Position numbers and translations under genes: made by a program. Shown here piece after piece: positions 8,314 through 16,985 of a stretch of DNA of 64,000 bases. This DNA comes from Nonomuraea maritima. Its GTDB lineage: Bacteria > Actinomycetota > Actinomycetes > Streptosporangiales > Streptosporangiaceae. Every line of letters begins with the position of its first letter. The stretch's first letter is position 1. The notes beneath the pieces are model-generated. The model was not told where the DNA came from. It searched no databases and saw only the letters and a program-made list of their open reading frames with translations. Where the stretch lies: positions 124,001-188,000 of the forward strand of contig NZ_FNFB01000005.1 of assembly GCF_900100395.1 (NCBI RefSeq), read 5' to 3'.

Positions 8314-11300
8314 ATGCGTTTTGGCGTGCTCGGCCCCCTGGCCGTCTGGACCGACGCGGGCGAGCCGGTCACGATCCCCGGACTCAAGGTCCGCGCGCTC
8401 CTCACCGACCTGCTCGTCCACGAGGGTCACCCGGTGTCCGTCGACCGGCTCGTCGACGACCTGTGGGGCGACGACCAGCCCGCGAGCCCGGCGAGCGCGC
8501 TGCAGGTCCGCGTCTCGCAGCTGCGCAAGGCGTTGGAGGACGCCGAGCCCGGCGCGAAGAACCTCGTCGTCTCCCGCGCCCCCGGCTACCTGCTGCGCTG
8601 CGACGACGGCGCGCTCGACGCCGACCGCTTCGCCGGCCTGCTCGCCAAGGCCGAGGCCGCGACCAGCCCCAGGGCGCGCGCCGACCTGCTGGGCAGCGCG
8701 CTCGCCCTCTGGCGCGGCCCCGCGTACGCCGACTTCGCCGACGAGGAGTACACCAGGTCGGCCGTCGTGCGCCTTTCCGAGCAGCGGCTGTCGGCGCTGG
8801 AGCAGCACGCGGAGGCGCGGCTCGAGCTCGGCGAGCACGCGCTGCTCGTCGGCGAGCTCGGCGATCTGGTGGCCCGCCACCCCCTCAGGGAACGCCTGCG
8901 CGCCGTCCACATGCGCGCCCTCTACCGCGCGGGACGCCAGAGCGAGGCGCTGGCCGGTTACGCCGAGCTGCGCGACCTGCTGGCCGAGGAGCTCGGCCTC
9001 GACCCAGGGCCCGAGCTGGCCGCCCTGCACCAGGCGATCCTCGGCCAGGACCCGGCGCTGAGCGTGCCCGCCGAACGTCCGGTGACCAACCTGCCCGCCT
9101 CCGTCAGCAGGCTCATCGGACGGGAGGAGGCGCTCGCCGAGGTGTGCGGGCTGGTCGAGGACGAGCGGCTCGTGACGCTCACCGGCAGCGGCGGGGTCGG
9201 CAAGACCCGGCTGGCCGTGGAGGTGGCGAGCCGGCTGCTCGACTCGTACGCCGACGGAGCCTGGTTCGTCGCCCTCGACCAGACGTCACGGTCGCCGGCC
9301 GAGAGCGTCGTCGCCGCCCTCGACATCAGGGAGGACGCCTCCGACGGCTCGCCGGAGGGCCGCCTGGTCGCCGCGCTGCGTTCCCGCCGGATGCTGCTCG
9401 TCCTTGACAACTGCGAGCACGTCGTCGAGCAGGTGGCCGAGCTGGCCGCGACGCTGCTGCCGGCGTGCCCCGGCGTGCGGATCCTGGCGACCAGCCGCGA
9501 GCCGCTGGCCGTCGCCGGTGAGGTGCTGTGGAGCGTGCCGCCGCTCGACGTGCCCTCCAGCGCCGACCTCACCTCCATGGCGCGCTCGGACGCCGTCCGG
9601 CTGTTCGTGGTCAGGGCCGCGGCCTCCGCCCGCGGGTTCGCGCTCGACGCGTCCAACGCGCAGGCCGTCGCGCAGCTGTGCAGGCGGCTCGACGGCATCC
9701 CGCTGGCGCTGGAGCTGGCCGCCACCCGGGTGCGCGCCCTCGGCGTCCACGGCGTGGTGGCCCGGCTGGACGACCGGTTCCGGCTGCTCGCCTCAGGGAC
9801 GCGCGGAGCCCCGGCCAGGCAGCGGACGCTCACCGCGGTGATCGACTGGAGCTGGGAGCTGCTGACCGACGACGAGCGGACCGTCCTGCGCCGTCTCGCC
9901 GTGCACGCCGACGGCTGCACGCTGGAGACGGCCGAGGCCGTCTGCACGCTGGACGCCGCGGATTTCGACGTGCTCGACCTGCTCGCCCGGCTGGTGGACA
10001 GGTCGCTGGTCGTGGTCGCCGACGCCCCGACCGGCGTCCGGTACCGGTTGCTGGAGTCGGTGTCCGAGTACTGCAGGGCCAAGGCGGCGCAGGCCGGCGA
10101 ACTCGACCGCGTACGCCTCGCCCACCTGCGCCACCACCTCGGGCTGGCCGAACGCGCAGAGCCCGAGCTGTACGCGCACCACCAGCGCGAATGGCTGCTG
10201 CGCCTGGACGCCGAGGCCGCCAACATGCGGACGGCGCTCGACACGGCGGTGGCCCGCGCCGACGCCGCCGCGGCGGCGCGGCTGGTGAACGCGCTCACGT
10301 GGTACTGGTTCCTGCGCGGCAGGCTGGCCGAGGCCCGTCGCTCCATCGACGCGGCCCTGTCCGTGCCGCCGACGCCCGAGGCGGAGGGGGTACGCGCCCG
10401 CACCGCCGCCTGGCGGGCCGCGTTCGCGCTGCTGGCCGGCGAGCAGGCCGACTGGCGCCCGGCGCTGGAGGCCGTCGCCGACCCTCGGGAGCGGGCCAGG
10501 GCCGAGCTGTTCGTCGGCCTGCACGTCGCCGACATGCCCACCGGCCAGGAGCTGACCGAACGCGCCATGGCCACCTTCCAGGAGGTCGGCGACACGTGGG
10601 GGATCGCCCTCGCCCTCACCCGGCAGGCCATGGACGCCTTCACCCGCCGCGACCACGAGGCGCTCGAAAGGATCGGCGGTGAGAGCGCCCGCCTGTTCAC
10701 CGAACTGGGCGACCGCTGGGGCCTGCTGCGGGCCACCGAGTGGCTGGCCTCACTGGCCGAGATGCGACACGACGCCGACGAGGCCGCCAAGCTGTTCGGC
10801 GAGGGGCTGCGCATGGCCGAGGACCTCGGCCTGTGGCCCGAGGTCGCCGGGCACACCGCGTGGCTCGGCTGGGTCGCGCTCGGCAGGGGCGACTACGACA
10901 CCGCCGTCGAGATCTGCGAACGCGCGCTGAAGCTCGCCGTGGCGCAGGGCTACGCCCGCGGCACGAGCATGGCCCAGATGGGCCTCGCCTTCGCCGCGCG
11001 CCGGGCCGGCCGGTTCGACCTGGCCGAGCAGCACCTGAACCAGCTGCTCGAAGGGGTGCCGCGCGGCCGCGACGAGGCGTTCCCACTGCACCTGCCCGAC
11101 ACCCTGACCGAGCTCGGCCACCTCCTGCAGCAGCGCGGCGACGCCGAGGCCGCCCTGCCGCTGCAGGTCGAGGCGCTGGCCCTCGCACTCAGGATCGGCG
11201 ACCCCAGCACCGCGGCGGCCGCCGTCGAGGGCGCCGCGGCCGCCGCGCCGTCGGCCGAGCAGACGGCCAGGCTCCTCGGAGCGGCGGACGCGGCCAGGAG

Positions 11301-11451
11301 ACACCACCGGTCGCCCGTCGGGGTGTCGGGGCTGGCCGACATCGAACGTGCCGAGTCCCGCGCGCGGGCCGCCCTGGGGGACGCGGCGTTCGAGGCCGCG
11401 TACGCGGAGGGGGCGGCGTACAAGCTGCAGGACGTCGACCGGCTGCTCTGA
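8314..11451 (+). CDS. AfsR/SARP-family transcriptional regulator with ATPase domain
   Basis: A large 1045-residue regulator. Residues 1-90 form an OmpR-type winged helix, 95-240 the bacterial transcriptional activation domain (BTAD, with the typical ALxxYAELRDLLAEELGLDPGPEL end), then an NB-ARC/STAND ATPase with a P-loop (GSGGVGKTR, about 290-298) and Walker B LLVLDNCEH. The C-terminal 400 residues are helical, repeat-like and probably TPR-related. Proteins of this kind activate secondary metabolite or developmental genes in actinomycetes. The ATG at 8314 lies 7 bp after a TAGGGT box and is preferred over a GTG at 8305. No biosynthetic cluster is adjacent, so targets are unknown. It converges with the SRPBCC gene with a 3-bp gap. 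Confidence 0.92.
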   Translation: MRFGVLGPLAVWTDAGEPVTIPGLKVRALLTDLLVHEGHPVSVDRLVDDLWGDDQPASPASALQVRVSQLRKALEDAEPGAKNLVVSRAPGYLLRCDDGALDADRFAGLLAKAEAATSPRARADLLGSALALWRGPAYADFADEEYTRSAVVRLSEQRLSALEQHAEARLELGEHALLVGELGDLVARHPLRERLRAVHMRALYRAGRQSEALAGYAELRDLLAEELGLDPGPELAALHQAILGQDPALSVPAERPVTNLPASVSRLIGREEALAEVCGLVEDERLVTLTGSGGVGKTRLAVEVASRLLDSYADGAWFVALDQTSRSPAESVVAALDIREDASDGSPEGRLVAALRSRRMLLVLDNCEHVVEQVAELAATLLPACPGVRILATSREPLAVAGEVLWSVPPLDVPSSADLTSMARSDAVRLFVVRAAASARGFALDASNAQAVAQLCRRLDGIPLALELAATRVRALGVHGVVARLDDRFRLLASGTRGAPARQRTLTAVIDWSWELLTDDERTVLRRLAVHADGCTLETAEAVCTLDAADFDVLDLLARLVDRSLVVVADAPTGVRYRLLESVSEYCRAKAAQAGELDRVRLAHLRHHLGLAERAEPELYAHHQREWLLRLDAEAANMRTALDTAVARADAAAAARLVNALTWYWFLRGRLAEARRSIDAALSVPPTPEAEGVRARTAAWRAAFALLAGEQADWRPALEAVADPRERARAELFVGLHVADMPTGQELTERAMATFQEVGDTWGIALALTRQAMDAFTRRDHEALERIGGESARLFTELGDRWGLLRATEWLASLAEMRHDADEAAKLFGEGLRMAEDLGLWPEVAGHTAWLGWVALGRGDYDTAVEICERALKLAVAQGYARGTSMAQMGLAFAARRAGRFDLAEQHLNQLLEGVPRGRDEAFPLHLPDTLTELGHLLQQRGDAEAALPLQVEALALALRIGDPSTAAAAVEGAAAAAPSAEQTARLLGAADAARRHHRSPVGVSGLADIERAESRARAALGDAAFEAAYAEGAAYKLQDVDRLL

Positions 11452-11454
11452 CGG

Positions 11455-11898
11455 TCACGCGTCGAACTGGGTGGCGAGGCGGTCGAAGAACTCCAGCCAG
11501 CCCGCCCTGGCCTGGGCGGCGTGCTCGTCGTCGGTGTTGACGCCGTACTGGTGGAAACGCATCGCGGTGCCGCCGCCCGCGCCCGTCAGCTCGACGGTCG
11601 CGACGGAGGCCGGGCCGTCGCCCGGCGCGTCCGGGTCGCCCGTGGTGAACACCAGCCGTGACGGCGCCTCCACCACCCGGTACGTCCCGTCCAGCGTCAC
11701 TTCGAACCCCTCCTCGCCCACCAGCGTGGTGCGCCAGACGCCGCCCGGCCGGGTGTCGAGGGTGATCCGGCCCACCGGCGTGGCCAGCGACGCGGGCCCG
11801 AACCAGCGCGCGAACCGCTCCGGCTCCGTCCAGGACGCCCACACCGCCTCCGGGGGAGCGGCGAAGTGGCGGGTGATCACGTACTCGGCGGTCATCAT
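11455..11898 (-). CDS. SRPBCC (AHSA1-like) domain protein
   Basis: A 147-residue single-domain protein of the START/AHSA1 fold, with the N-terminal signature ITRHFAAPPEAVWASWTEPERFARWFGP and a C-terminal GWLEFFDRLATQF helix. These proteins form a deep hydrophobic cavity, but the ligand is not predictable; many act in stress responses or polyketide metabolism. A GGAAGGA box lies about 8 bp before the ATG at 11898; a second ATG follows immediately. It is transcribed away from the amidohydrolase gene. Confidence 0.88.
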   Translation of the reverse strand: MMTAEYVITRHFAAPPEAVWASWTEPERFARWFGPASLATPVGRITLDTRPGGVWRTTLVGEEGFEVTLDGTYRVVEAPSRLVFTTGDPDAPGDGPASVATVELTGAGGGTAMRFHQYGVNTDDEHAAQARAGWLEFFDRLATQFDA

Positions 11899-11997
11899 GG
11901 TGGTTGTCCTTCCTGCGGCGGCTGAGGACACCACCGTGCCCGCCGCCGCTTACGAGACCCTTCTCCTCGCCTTAAGGCGCGTGGCACGCTGAACCGT

Positions 11998-13212
11998 ATG
12001 TGGATCATCCGCGCCGGCAAGGTGCTCACCGGACGTCCTGGAGAAGTCATCACCGACGGGGAGGTCCGCGTCGACGGGGCGACGATCGTCTCCGTCGGCC
12101 CGCGCGGCAGCGCCGGCACCGACGGCGACGTCCTCGACCTGCCCGGCCACACGCTGCTGCCAGGACTCGTCGACGCCCACGTCCACCTCGGGTTCGACGC
12201 GCGCGTCGACCCGCTCACAGGGCGCGGCCCCGAGAGCGACCACCACCTGCTGCTGCGCATGGCCGAGAACGCCCGCAAGCTCGTCTCCGCCGGCGTCACC
12301 ACCGCCCGCGACCTCGGCTCCCGCTCCTTCCTCGACGTGGCGCTGCGCGACGCCGTCGAGGAGGGCTTAGCCGTCGGCCCGCACATCGTGGCCGCCACCC
12401 GGCCCATCACGATCACCGGCGGCCACTGCTGGTACATGGGCGGCGAGGCCGACGACGAGGCCGCCATCCGCCGCGTGGCCAGGGAGAACCTCCGCGCGGG
12501 CGCCGACTGCCTCAAGGTGATGGCCTCCGGCGGCCTCATGACGCCGGGCGCGCCGCCCAGCTGGATCTCCCAGTACGGCACCGAGCAACTCCGCGTCGTC
12601 GTCGAGGAGGCCGCCACGCGCGGCAAGGGCGTCGCCGCGCACGCCCACGGGCACGACGCGATCCGCAGCTGCGTCGAGGCCGGGGTCACCACCATCGAGC
12701 ACTGCTCGTTCCTCGCTCCGTCCGGACACCGCTTCGACCCCGAGCTCATCGGCTTGATCGCGGAGAGCGGCACGTACGTCTGCCCCACCGTGCACGGCTC
12801 GGTCGAGCGGATCCGCGCGGTTCACGGCGCCGAGATATTCGACGCCTGGCTCAGCGGCGTGGCCACGATGCGCGAGGCCGGGGTCCGGCTCGTCGCGGGG
12901 ACCGACGCCGGGTTCGCGGTCGGCGGCGTCGCCAACCGCACCGACGGGTACGTCGGCGGGCTGGAGACCTTCGCGACCGTCGGTTACCGCAATGCCGAGA
13001 TCATCGAGCTGGCCACCGTACGGGCCGCCGAGGCCTGCGGGGTGGGCGACGTCACCGGCAGCCTCGACCCCGGCAAGCGGGCCGACCTGATCGCGGTCGC
13101 GGGCGACCCGCTCGAACGCCTGGCCGACCTGCGCGAGCTGCGGCTCGTCCTGGTCTCAGGACGGTCCGTCGGACAGACGGCCGTCGACACCGTGGCTGAC
13201 TCCGTCGGCTGA
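11998..13212 (+). CDS. metal-dependent amidohydrolase (imidazolonepropionase-like)
   Basis: A 404-residue amidohydrolase-superfamily enzyme. Metal ligands are visible as His61 and His63 (VDAHVHLGF), a conserved Lys in LKVMASGG, His residues in AHAHGHD and IEHCSF, and Asp303 in AGTDAGF. It resembles the group annotated as Xaa-Pro dipeptidases or imidazolonepropionase-like hydrolases that cleave cyclic amides or peptides; the substrate is unknown. It is cytoplasmic. It contains a TTA leucine codon at 12367-12369, rare in this genome type, so translation may depend on the bldA tRNA. The esterase gene starts 16 bp downstream and is probably cotranscribed. Confidence 0.87.
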   Translation: MWIIRAGKVLTGRPGEVITDGEVRVDGATIVSVGPRGSAGTDGDVLDLPGHTLLPGLVDAHVHLGFDARVDPLTGRGPESDHHLLLRMAENARKLVSAGVTTARDLGSRSFLDVALRDAVEEGLAVGPHIVAATRPITITGGHCWYMGGEADDEAAIRRVARENLRAGADCLKVMASGGLMTPGAPPSWISQYGTEQLRVVVEEAATRGKGVAAHAHGHDAIRSCVEAGVTTIEHCSFLAPSGHRFDPELIGLIAESGTYVCPTVHGSVERIRAVHGAEIFDAWLSGVATMREAGVRLVAGTDAGFAVGGVANRTDGYVGGLETFATVGYRNAEIIELATVRAAEACGVGDVTGSLDPGKRADLIAVAGDPLERLADLRELRLVLVSGRSVGQTAVDTVADSVG

Positions 13213-13228
13213 CACACGAGGAGAAGAC

Positions 13229-14260
13229 ATGCTGCCCTGGTCCGCCGAACTGGCCGGCCGACTGGACCACCACGTCGTCGACAGCTCCGTGCTGCGCGGC
13301 AACCCGCTGGGCGACCCGCACGAGCGCCCGCTCATGGTGTACGTCCCGCCCGGCTACGACTCCGAGCCCGACCGCCGCTACCCCGCCCTGTACGTGCTGC
13401 TCGGCTACACCGGTCACGTCGCCATGTGGATGAACCGGACGCCGTTCCGCCAGCCGTACCCTGAGCTGGCCGACGCGATGTTCGCGGCCGGGGACGCGCC
13501 GCCCGCCATCGTCGTGTACGTGGACGCCTGGACCGCCCTCGGCGGCAGCCAGTACCTCGACTCGCCTGGCACCGGCCGGTACCACACGTACCTGCGCGAC
13601 GAGATCGTGCCGTACGTGGACGAGCACTACCGGACCATCCCCGACCGCGACCACCGGGCGATCACCGGCAAGTCGAGCGGCGGCTACGGCGCGATGGTCA
13701 CCGCGATGCTCGCCCCCGACGTGTTCGGCGCGCTGGCCACGCACGCCGGCGACGCGCTGTTCGACGTCAGCTACCGCCCCGGCTTCCCCGCGCTGGCGCG
13801 CAGGCTGCGCGACATGTACGACGGCTCGTACGAGACCTTCCTGCGCGACTTCCGCGGCCGGGTCGCCGGCACGAAGCAGGGCGATCTCGAACTCCTGGAG
13901 GCATACGGGTACGCGGCCGCCTACTCCGCCGAACCCGACGGGGCCGTACGCGTGCCGTTCGACCACACGGGCGCGGTCGTGCCCGAGGTGTGGCGGCGAT
14001 GGATCGACCGCGACCCCGTCACGATGGCCGCTCAGCCGCAGTACGCCGAGGCGCTCCGATCCATGCGCGCCATCTGGGTGGACGCCGGCAGCCGCGATGA
14101 GTACTTCCTCGACCTCGGCGCCGTCGCGTTCCGCCAGGCGATCCTGGCGGCGGGCGTACCCGAGGAGCGGATCTTCTTCGAGCTGTTCGACGCAGGTCAC
14201 GGCGGCATCGAGTACCGCTACCCGCTCGCCCTGGCCTGGCTCGCGCGCCGGCTCACGTAG
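13229..14260 (+). CDS. alpha/beta hydrolase, esterase D/Fes-like
   Basis: A 343-residue hydrolase of the putative-esterase family. The nucleophile elbow is GKSSGG, with the serine at position 149; the acid and base are probably Asp in WVDAGSRDEYF and His in FDAGHGGIEYRY. There is no signal peptide, so it acts inside the cell. A strong GAGGAGAA site precedes the ATG at 13229. It follows the amidohydrolase by 16 bp and probably forms a two-gene operon with it, suggesting sequential hydrolysis of one substrate, for example an ester-amide. Substrate unknown. Confidence 0.85.
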   Translation: MLPWSAELAGRLDHHVVDSSVLRGNPLGDPHERPLMVYVPPGYDSEPDRRYPALYVLLGYTGHVAMWMNRTPFRQPYPELADAMFAAGDAPPAIVVYVDAWTALGGSQYLDSPGTGRYHTYLRDEIVPYVDEHYRTIPDRDHRAITGKSSGGYGAMVTAMLAPDVFGALATHAGDALFDVSYRPGFPALARRLRDMYDGSYETFLRDFRGRVAGTKQGDLELLEAYGYAAAYSAEPDGAVRVPFDHTGAVVPEVWRRWIDRDPVTMAAQPQYAEALRSMRAIWVDAGSRDEYFLDLGAVAFRQAILAAGVPEERIFFELFDAGHGGIEYRYPLALAWLARRLT

Positions 14261-14281
14261 CGGCCCCGCTAGGCTGCCCCA

Positions 14282-14962
14282 ATGACACTGAAGGACCAGG
14301 TGCGCGAGCTGCGCCTGCAGGGCAAATCGCCCAAGGAGATCGCCCGCGCCCTCAAGGTCGCCCCGTCGGTCGTCGCGCCCCTCGTGCGCGAGATCGCGGC
14401 CGAGACCGCCGGCACGGGCGAGGCCGAGGTGGTCGGCTGCTGGATCAACGTCGGCTGGAGCGAGGGGCTCCTTGTGGACCAGGCGCGCGGCTGGGTCGAC
14501 AAGGAACCCGCCGCGGGCACCGGCGGCATGGTGAGCGTGCTCGTCGCCCGGCGGCACAGCTGGGACCGGCTGCGGGTCGGCGGCTTCCTGGCCGACGTCT
14601 ACTGCATGGGCGTGAAGAACGCCATCGGTCCCGACGTCATCGACGACCGCTTCCTGAGCGAGTTCCGCGAGTACTTCTTCAGCGACTACCCGGGTTGGCA
14701 GGAGGCGCCGTTCGAGCTCGTCCAGCACCTGGTGCTCGGGTCGATCGACTACGCGCGCGGGCTCGGGTTCGAGCCGGACTCGGCCTTCGAGGCCGGGGCC
14801 GACCTGCTCGGCACGCTCGACGGCGACCCGGCGATCACGTTCGGCCGCGACGGCAAGCCGCACTACGTCGAGTTCCCCGGCGACGACCCCGCCAAGGTCC
14901 TGCGCACCCTCCGCCACACCCTCACCGACGACCAGTTCACCCACACCACCCCAGCCCACTAA
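14282..14962 (+). CDS. HTH-domain protein of unknown function
   Basis: A 226-residue protein. The first 40 residues look like a helix-turn-helix (LRLQGKSPKEIARALKVAPSVVAPLVREI), followed by a small linker and a 170-residue domain of unknown function with the segments CWINVGWSEGLLVDQARGW and FLADVYCMGVKNA. Similar domains occur in uncharacterised actinobacterial proteins. The ATG lies 6 bp after TAGGCT (14270-14275) with no ribosome-binding site, so it is probably leaderless and has its own promoter despite the 21-bp gap to the esterase gene. It could be a regulator or a nucleic-acid-associated enzyme; I cannot say which. A hairpin terminator follows. Confidence 0.75.
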   Translation: MTLKDQVRELRLQGKSPKEIARALKVAPSVVAPLVREIAAETAGTGEAEVVGCWINVGWSEGLLVDQARGWVDKEPAAGTGGMVSVLVARRHSWDRLRVGGFLADVYCMGVKNAIGPDVIDDRFLSEFREYFFSDYPGWQEAPFELVQHLVLGSIDYARGLGFEPDSAFEAGADLLGTLDGDPAITFGRDGKPHYVEFPGDDPAKVLRTLRHTLTDDQFTHTTPAH

Positions 14963-14969
14963 CCCCCAA

Positions 14970-15010
14970 CGGCCGAAGGCCGGCCCTGTAGCGGGACGAA
15001 CCTTCGGCCG
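14970..15010 (+). terminator. terminator-like hairpin
   Basis: Inverted repeat CGGCCGAAGG / CCTTCGGCCG (14970-14979 and 15001-15010), a perfect 10-bp stem with a 21-nt loop, starting 8 bp after the stop of the HTH protein gene. There is no T-run, as is common in actinomycetes. Confidence 0.6.
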
Positions 15011-15063
15011 ACGAGGTGCTGTGTCGCCTATCGGCGGGTCTTCACGGCATTTCGAGGAGGCGG

Positions 15064-15522
15064 ATGCGTAAGTCGCGACGGGCAGTCGTTCTGGCTGCCA
15101 CGATCTTCGGGTTAGGGCCGTTCATCGTCGGATGTGCACCGGATGTTTCCCAAGTGCCGCCTGGCACGCTTCAGGAGATCCGCGGCATCGGCTCTGTGCA
15201 GGCGGAATCCAGCCTGCATATTCACGAAGACACGATAGAGGTGACGAATCTGTTCGTCATCGACGTCGACGGCTCCAGCGTCGAGGACGCGGTCGACACA
15301 GCTGTCGACCTCCTCCAAGCACGTGGATGGCGGTCCCTCGGTAAGCATCCGGACCTTGTAGGTATGACATCAGCCAAATGGGATGCTTATGCGACCGTAA
15401 GAGCGTTCGACTCCGAAGAGTTGGTGCACTACCCGGACGTTCTGAAGGCGTTGAAGGTTATGTCTGCCGAAACGGAGCATTCCGTAATTGTCGAGGTTAT
15501 GGCGAATTACGGTGAACTGTAA
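15064..15522 (+). CDS. small lipoprotein of unknown function
   Basis: A 152-residue protein with a basic N-terminus, hydrophobic core and lipobox (GPFIVGC), so it is probably anchored outside the membrane through a lipidated cysteine near residue 25. The mature part has no family I recognise. A perfect GAGGAGG site ends 3 bp before the ATG at 15064, which rules out an upstream in-frame start. Codon use is less GC-biased than its neighbours (for example ATT, GTT, CAT and a TTA at codon 17), which suggests weak selection or recent acquisition; it sits at the edge of a transposon-relic region. Confidence 0.7.
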   Translation: MRKSRRAVVLAATIFGLGPFIVGCAPDVSQVPPGTLQEIRGIGSVQAESSLHIHEDTIEVTNLFVIDVDGSSVEDAVDTAVDLLQARGWRSLGKHPDLVGMTSAKWDAYATVRAFDSEELVHYPDVLKALKVMSAETEHSVIVEVMANYGEL

Positions 15523-15715
15523 GCCTGCAAGAGGTTCGGGGTGCTGCAGGCTCAGGTGAAAGGCGGTCGCACCTGTCCGTCCGCTATAACGCCGTACACG
15601 ATCACGGGGCCGTGCCAGACGAACCGCACCGCCCGCCCAGCACGGTCCATCCAACGCGTCGCCCGTCTGGAGCGCCGCCCGCCCAGCGCCGCCTATTCAA
15701 CGCGCCGCCCGCCTA
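15523..15715. other. non-coding stretch after the lipoprotein gene
   Basis: No convincing gene, terminator or RNA. It contains imperfect repeats around cgcccgcc-type words (15628-15712), probably low-complexity decay next to the transposon relic. Confidence 0.5.
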
Positions 15716-16170
15716 GGGCCTGTATGGGATCGAGATCAGAGGGATACACCTCCGATCGTGGCAGGCCGGCGCCATGGCAGGTGTCTTCGAGCAGGTGATG
15801 ATCGCTGAGTCGGCAGTCCGGGGCAGGTCGGCCTCGACCTGGTCAGCGTGGACTCCACCTGTCGGCCGCCCGCGCGCCCGCCGCGGCGCGGTGGCCGCCG
15901 ACAAGGTGTACCCGCTCTCGCGGCAATCGCGCCTACCTGCGGCGATGCGGCATCAAGGCGGTCATCCAGGAGAAGGCCGACCAGGCGGCCCACCGCGAGA
16001 AGCGCGGCTCCCATGGTGGCCGCCCGGCCAGTCACGATCCCGATCTCTGTAAGGAGCGGGACACGGCGGAACGCTGCATCGAACAGATGAAGGAGCGGCG
16101 TGGGCCCGCCTTCCGCTTCGACAAGACGCCCACAAGGTACCTGGCCGGCCTCCATCAGATCCTCCCGAGG
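15716..16170 (+). mobile_element. relic of IS5-family (IS112-like) transposon: left end and C-terminal half
   Basis: The segment starts with an IS end (GGGCCTGTA at 15717-15725 region) whose next 60 bp recur in inverted form at 17690-17768, including 30 identical bases (15749-15778). It continues into transposase-like coding sequence in shifting frames: GLDLVSVDST (catalytic Asp region), then VAADKVY, then after a frameshift RAYLRRCGIKAVIQEKADQ, GSHGGRP, ERDTAERCIEQMK and YLAGLH. These are typical of the DDE domain and C-terminus of IS5-family transposases of streptomycetes. The N-terminal third and part of the middle are deleted, so it is not functional. The frame comparison is from memory of the family. 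Confidence 0.75.
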
Positions 16171-16173
16171 GGA

Positions 16174-16193
16174 CCGTCGCCTTGAGGCGACGG
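16174..16193. other. perfect hairpin downstream of transposase relic
   Basis: CCGTCGCC-TTGA-GGCGACGG, an 8-bp perfect stem with a 4-nt loop, inside a weaker outer stem (16163-16204). It could be a subterminal structure of an IS200/IS605-type element whose end is seen at 16362-16394, or a terminator. Confidence 0.4.
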
Positions 16194-16275
16194 GGGAATC
16201 GGGAGCGGGAGGGCCGTCAAGGCCCGAGCGTGCAGTGACAGAACCTCGGAAATTGTCGCCACCTCCGGATACGAT

Positions 16276-16315
16276 TGCTTTCGTGCTTTCGTGCTTTCGT
16301 GCTTTCGTGCTTTCG
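16276..16315. repeat. five tandem copies of an 8-bp unit
   Basis: TGCTTTCG repeated five times without a change. On the complementary strand the three-fold frame cycle would read as an 8-residue Lys/Ala/Arg/His/Glu/Ser/Thr repeat, but no real gene covers it. Such units expand by slipped-strand replication. Confidence 0.95.
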
Positions 16316-16361
16316 GGCATCGGTCAGGGCTTGGCCGTCGTCTCCCGCGCAAGCGGGGCGA

Positions 16362-16394
16362 GAAGCCGCTCTCTTCAGGGAGCGGAGGAGTCAC
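16362..16394 (+). mobile_element. IS200/IS605-like right end (solo)
   Basis: GAAGCCGCTC, loop, GGGAGCGG and then AGGAGTCAC: this hairpin-plus-AGGAGTCAC arrangement is what I remember at the 3' ends of many actinobacterial IS200/IS605 elements, just downstream of tnpB, where the end also overlaps the omega RNA. No tnpA or tnpB remains are recognisable, so it is a solo end or a coincidence. Nothing else identifiable lies between here and 16596. Confidence 0.4.
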
Positions 16395-16596
16395 CTTGTG
16401 GATCCTCGGTCTTCAACCGGCCTGAAGATCCGAACTCCGGTGCCGGGCCGGTCGAAGTGGGCGAGCACGTCGCCGGAGCGCTTCACATTCTGTCGCCCCA
16501 AGTGTGGAGCCATAAAAGTGACTACCTGTAACACTCGAGCCTCGGGCGCGACCCCGGTCTCCGGGGGCCGATGATCGTCCGGTGGCGGTCGGCCTG

Positions 16597-16965
16597 TCAG
16601 GCGCGATCGTGGAGAGTGATCTGGTAGCCGTCGGGGTCGGCGAAGGTGAATGTCCGGCCGAAGGGGCCGTCGATCGGTGCGGAGGCGATGGTGTGACCGT
16701 CGGCGACCAGAGCATCGTGAATGGCTTGGACGTCTGTGGCGTGGAGCCAGATCGCGGTACCGATGCCGGGCCGAGCAGCGGATGCGAGATCGGTGCCGGG
16801 AACGATGTCGCGGAGTGCGAACGTGATCGGCTTCGTGTCGAAGACGACGGCGTGCGGAGGTCCGGTCTGCGCGCGGACGAGGCCGAGGTACTGCTCGTAG
16901 AACGCCTGCGAAGCGTCGAGGTCGCTCACTTGGAGCGAGATGAAGTCGGGTCCGGTGGCGGGCAT
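16597..16965 (-). CDS. VOC-family (glyoxalase/bleomycin-resistance-like) protein
   Basis: A 122-residue single VOC domain with paired beta-alpha-beta-beta-beta modules: FISLQVSDLDASQAFYEQYLGL at the N-terminus and FGRTFTFADPDGYQITLHD at the C-terminus, the latter with the usual metal-ligand Asp/Glu region altered. Members bind metals and small molecules (dioxygenases, glyoxalases, sequestering resistance proteins); the substrate here is unknown. An AAGGAG site precedes the ATG at 16965. It is divergent from a MarR regulator, and two identical-type operators lie between them, so it is probably derepressed by the MarR ligand, as in detoxification pairs. Confidence 0.88.
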   Translation of the reverse strand: MPATGPDFISLQVSDLDASQAFYEQYLGLVRAQTGPPHAVVFDTKPITFALRDIVPGTDLASAARPGIGTAIWLHATDVQAIHDALVADGHTIASAPIDGPFGRTFTFADPDGYQITLHDRA

Positions 16966-16985
16966 GACGATGCTCCTTCTCTTCG

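Noticed and set aside
1568..11451. Secondary metabolite cluster around the P450 and the SARP regulator
   Set aside because: No polyketide synthase, peptide synthetase, terpene or other scaffold enzyme is nearby; the genes between them are transport and general regulators.
13052..14959. 635-codon minus-strand frame antisense to the esterase and HTH protein genes
   Set aside because: Shadow of high GC third positions; both plus-strand genes have better support.
15541..15798. Small plus-strand frame as a gene
   Set aside because: Poor codon bias, overlaps the IS end and has no ribosome-binding site or similarity.
16276..16315. CRISPR array
   Set aside because: The unit is only 8 bp and contiguous, without spacers; no cas gene is present.
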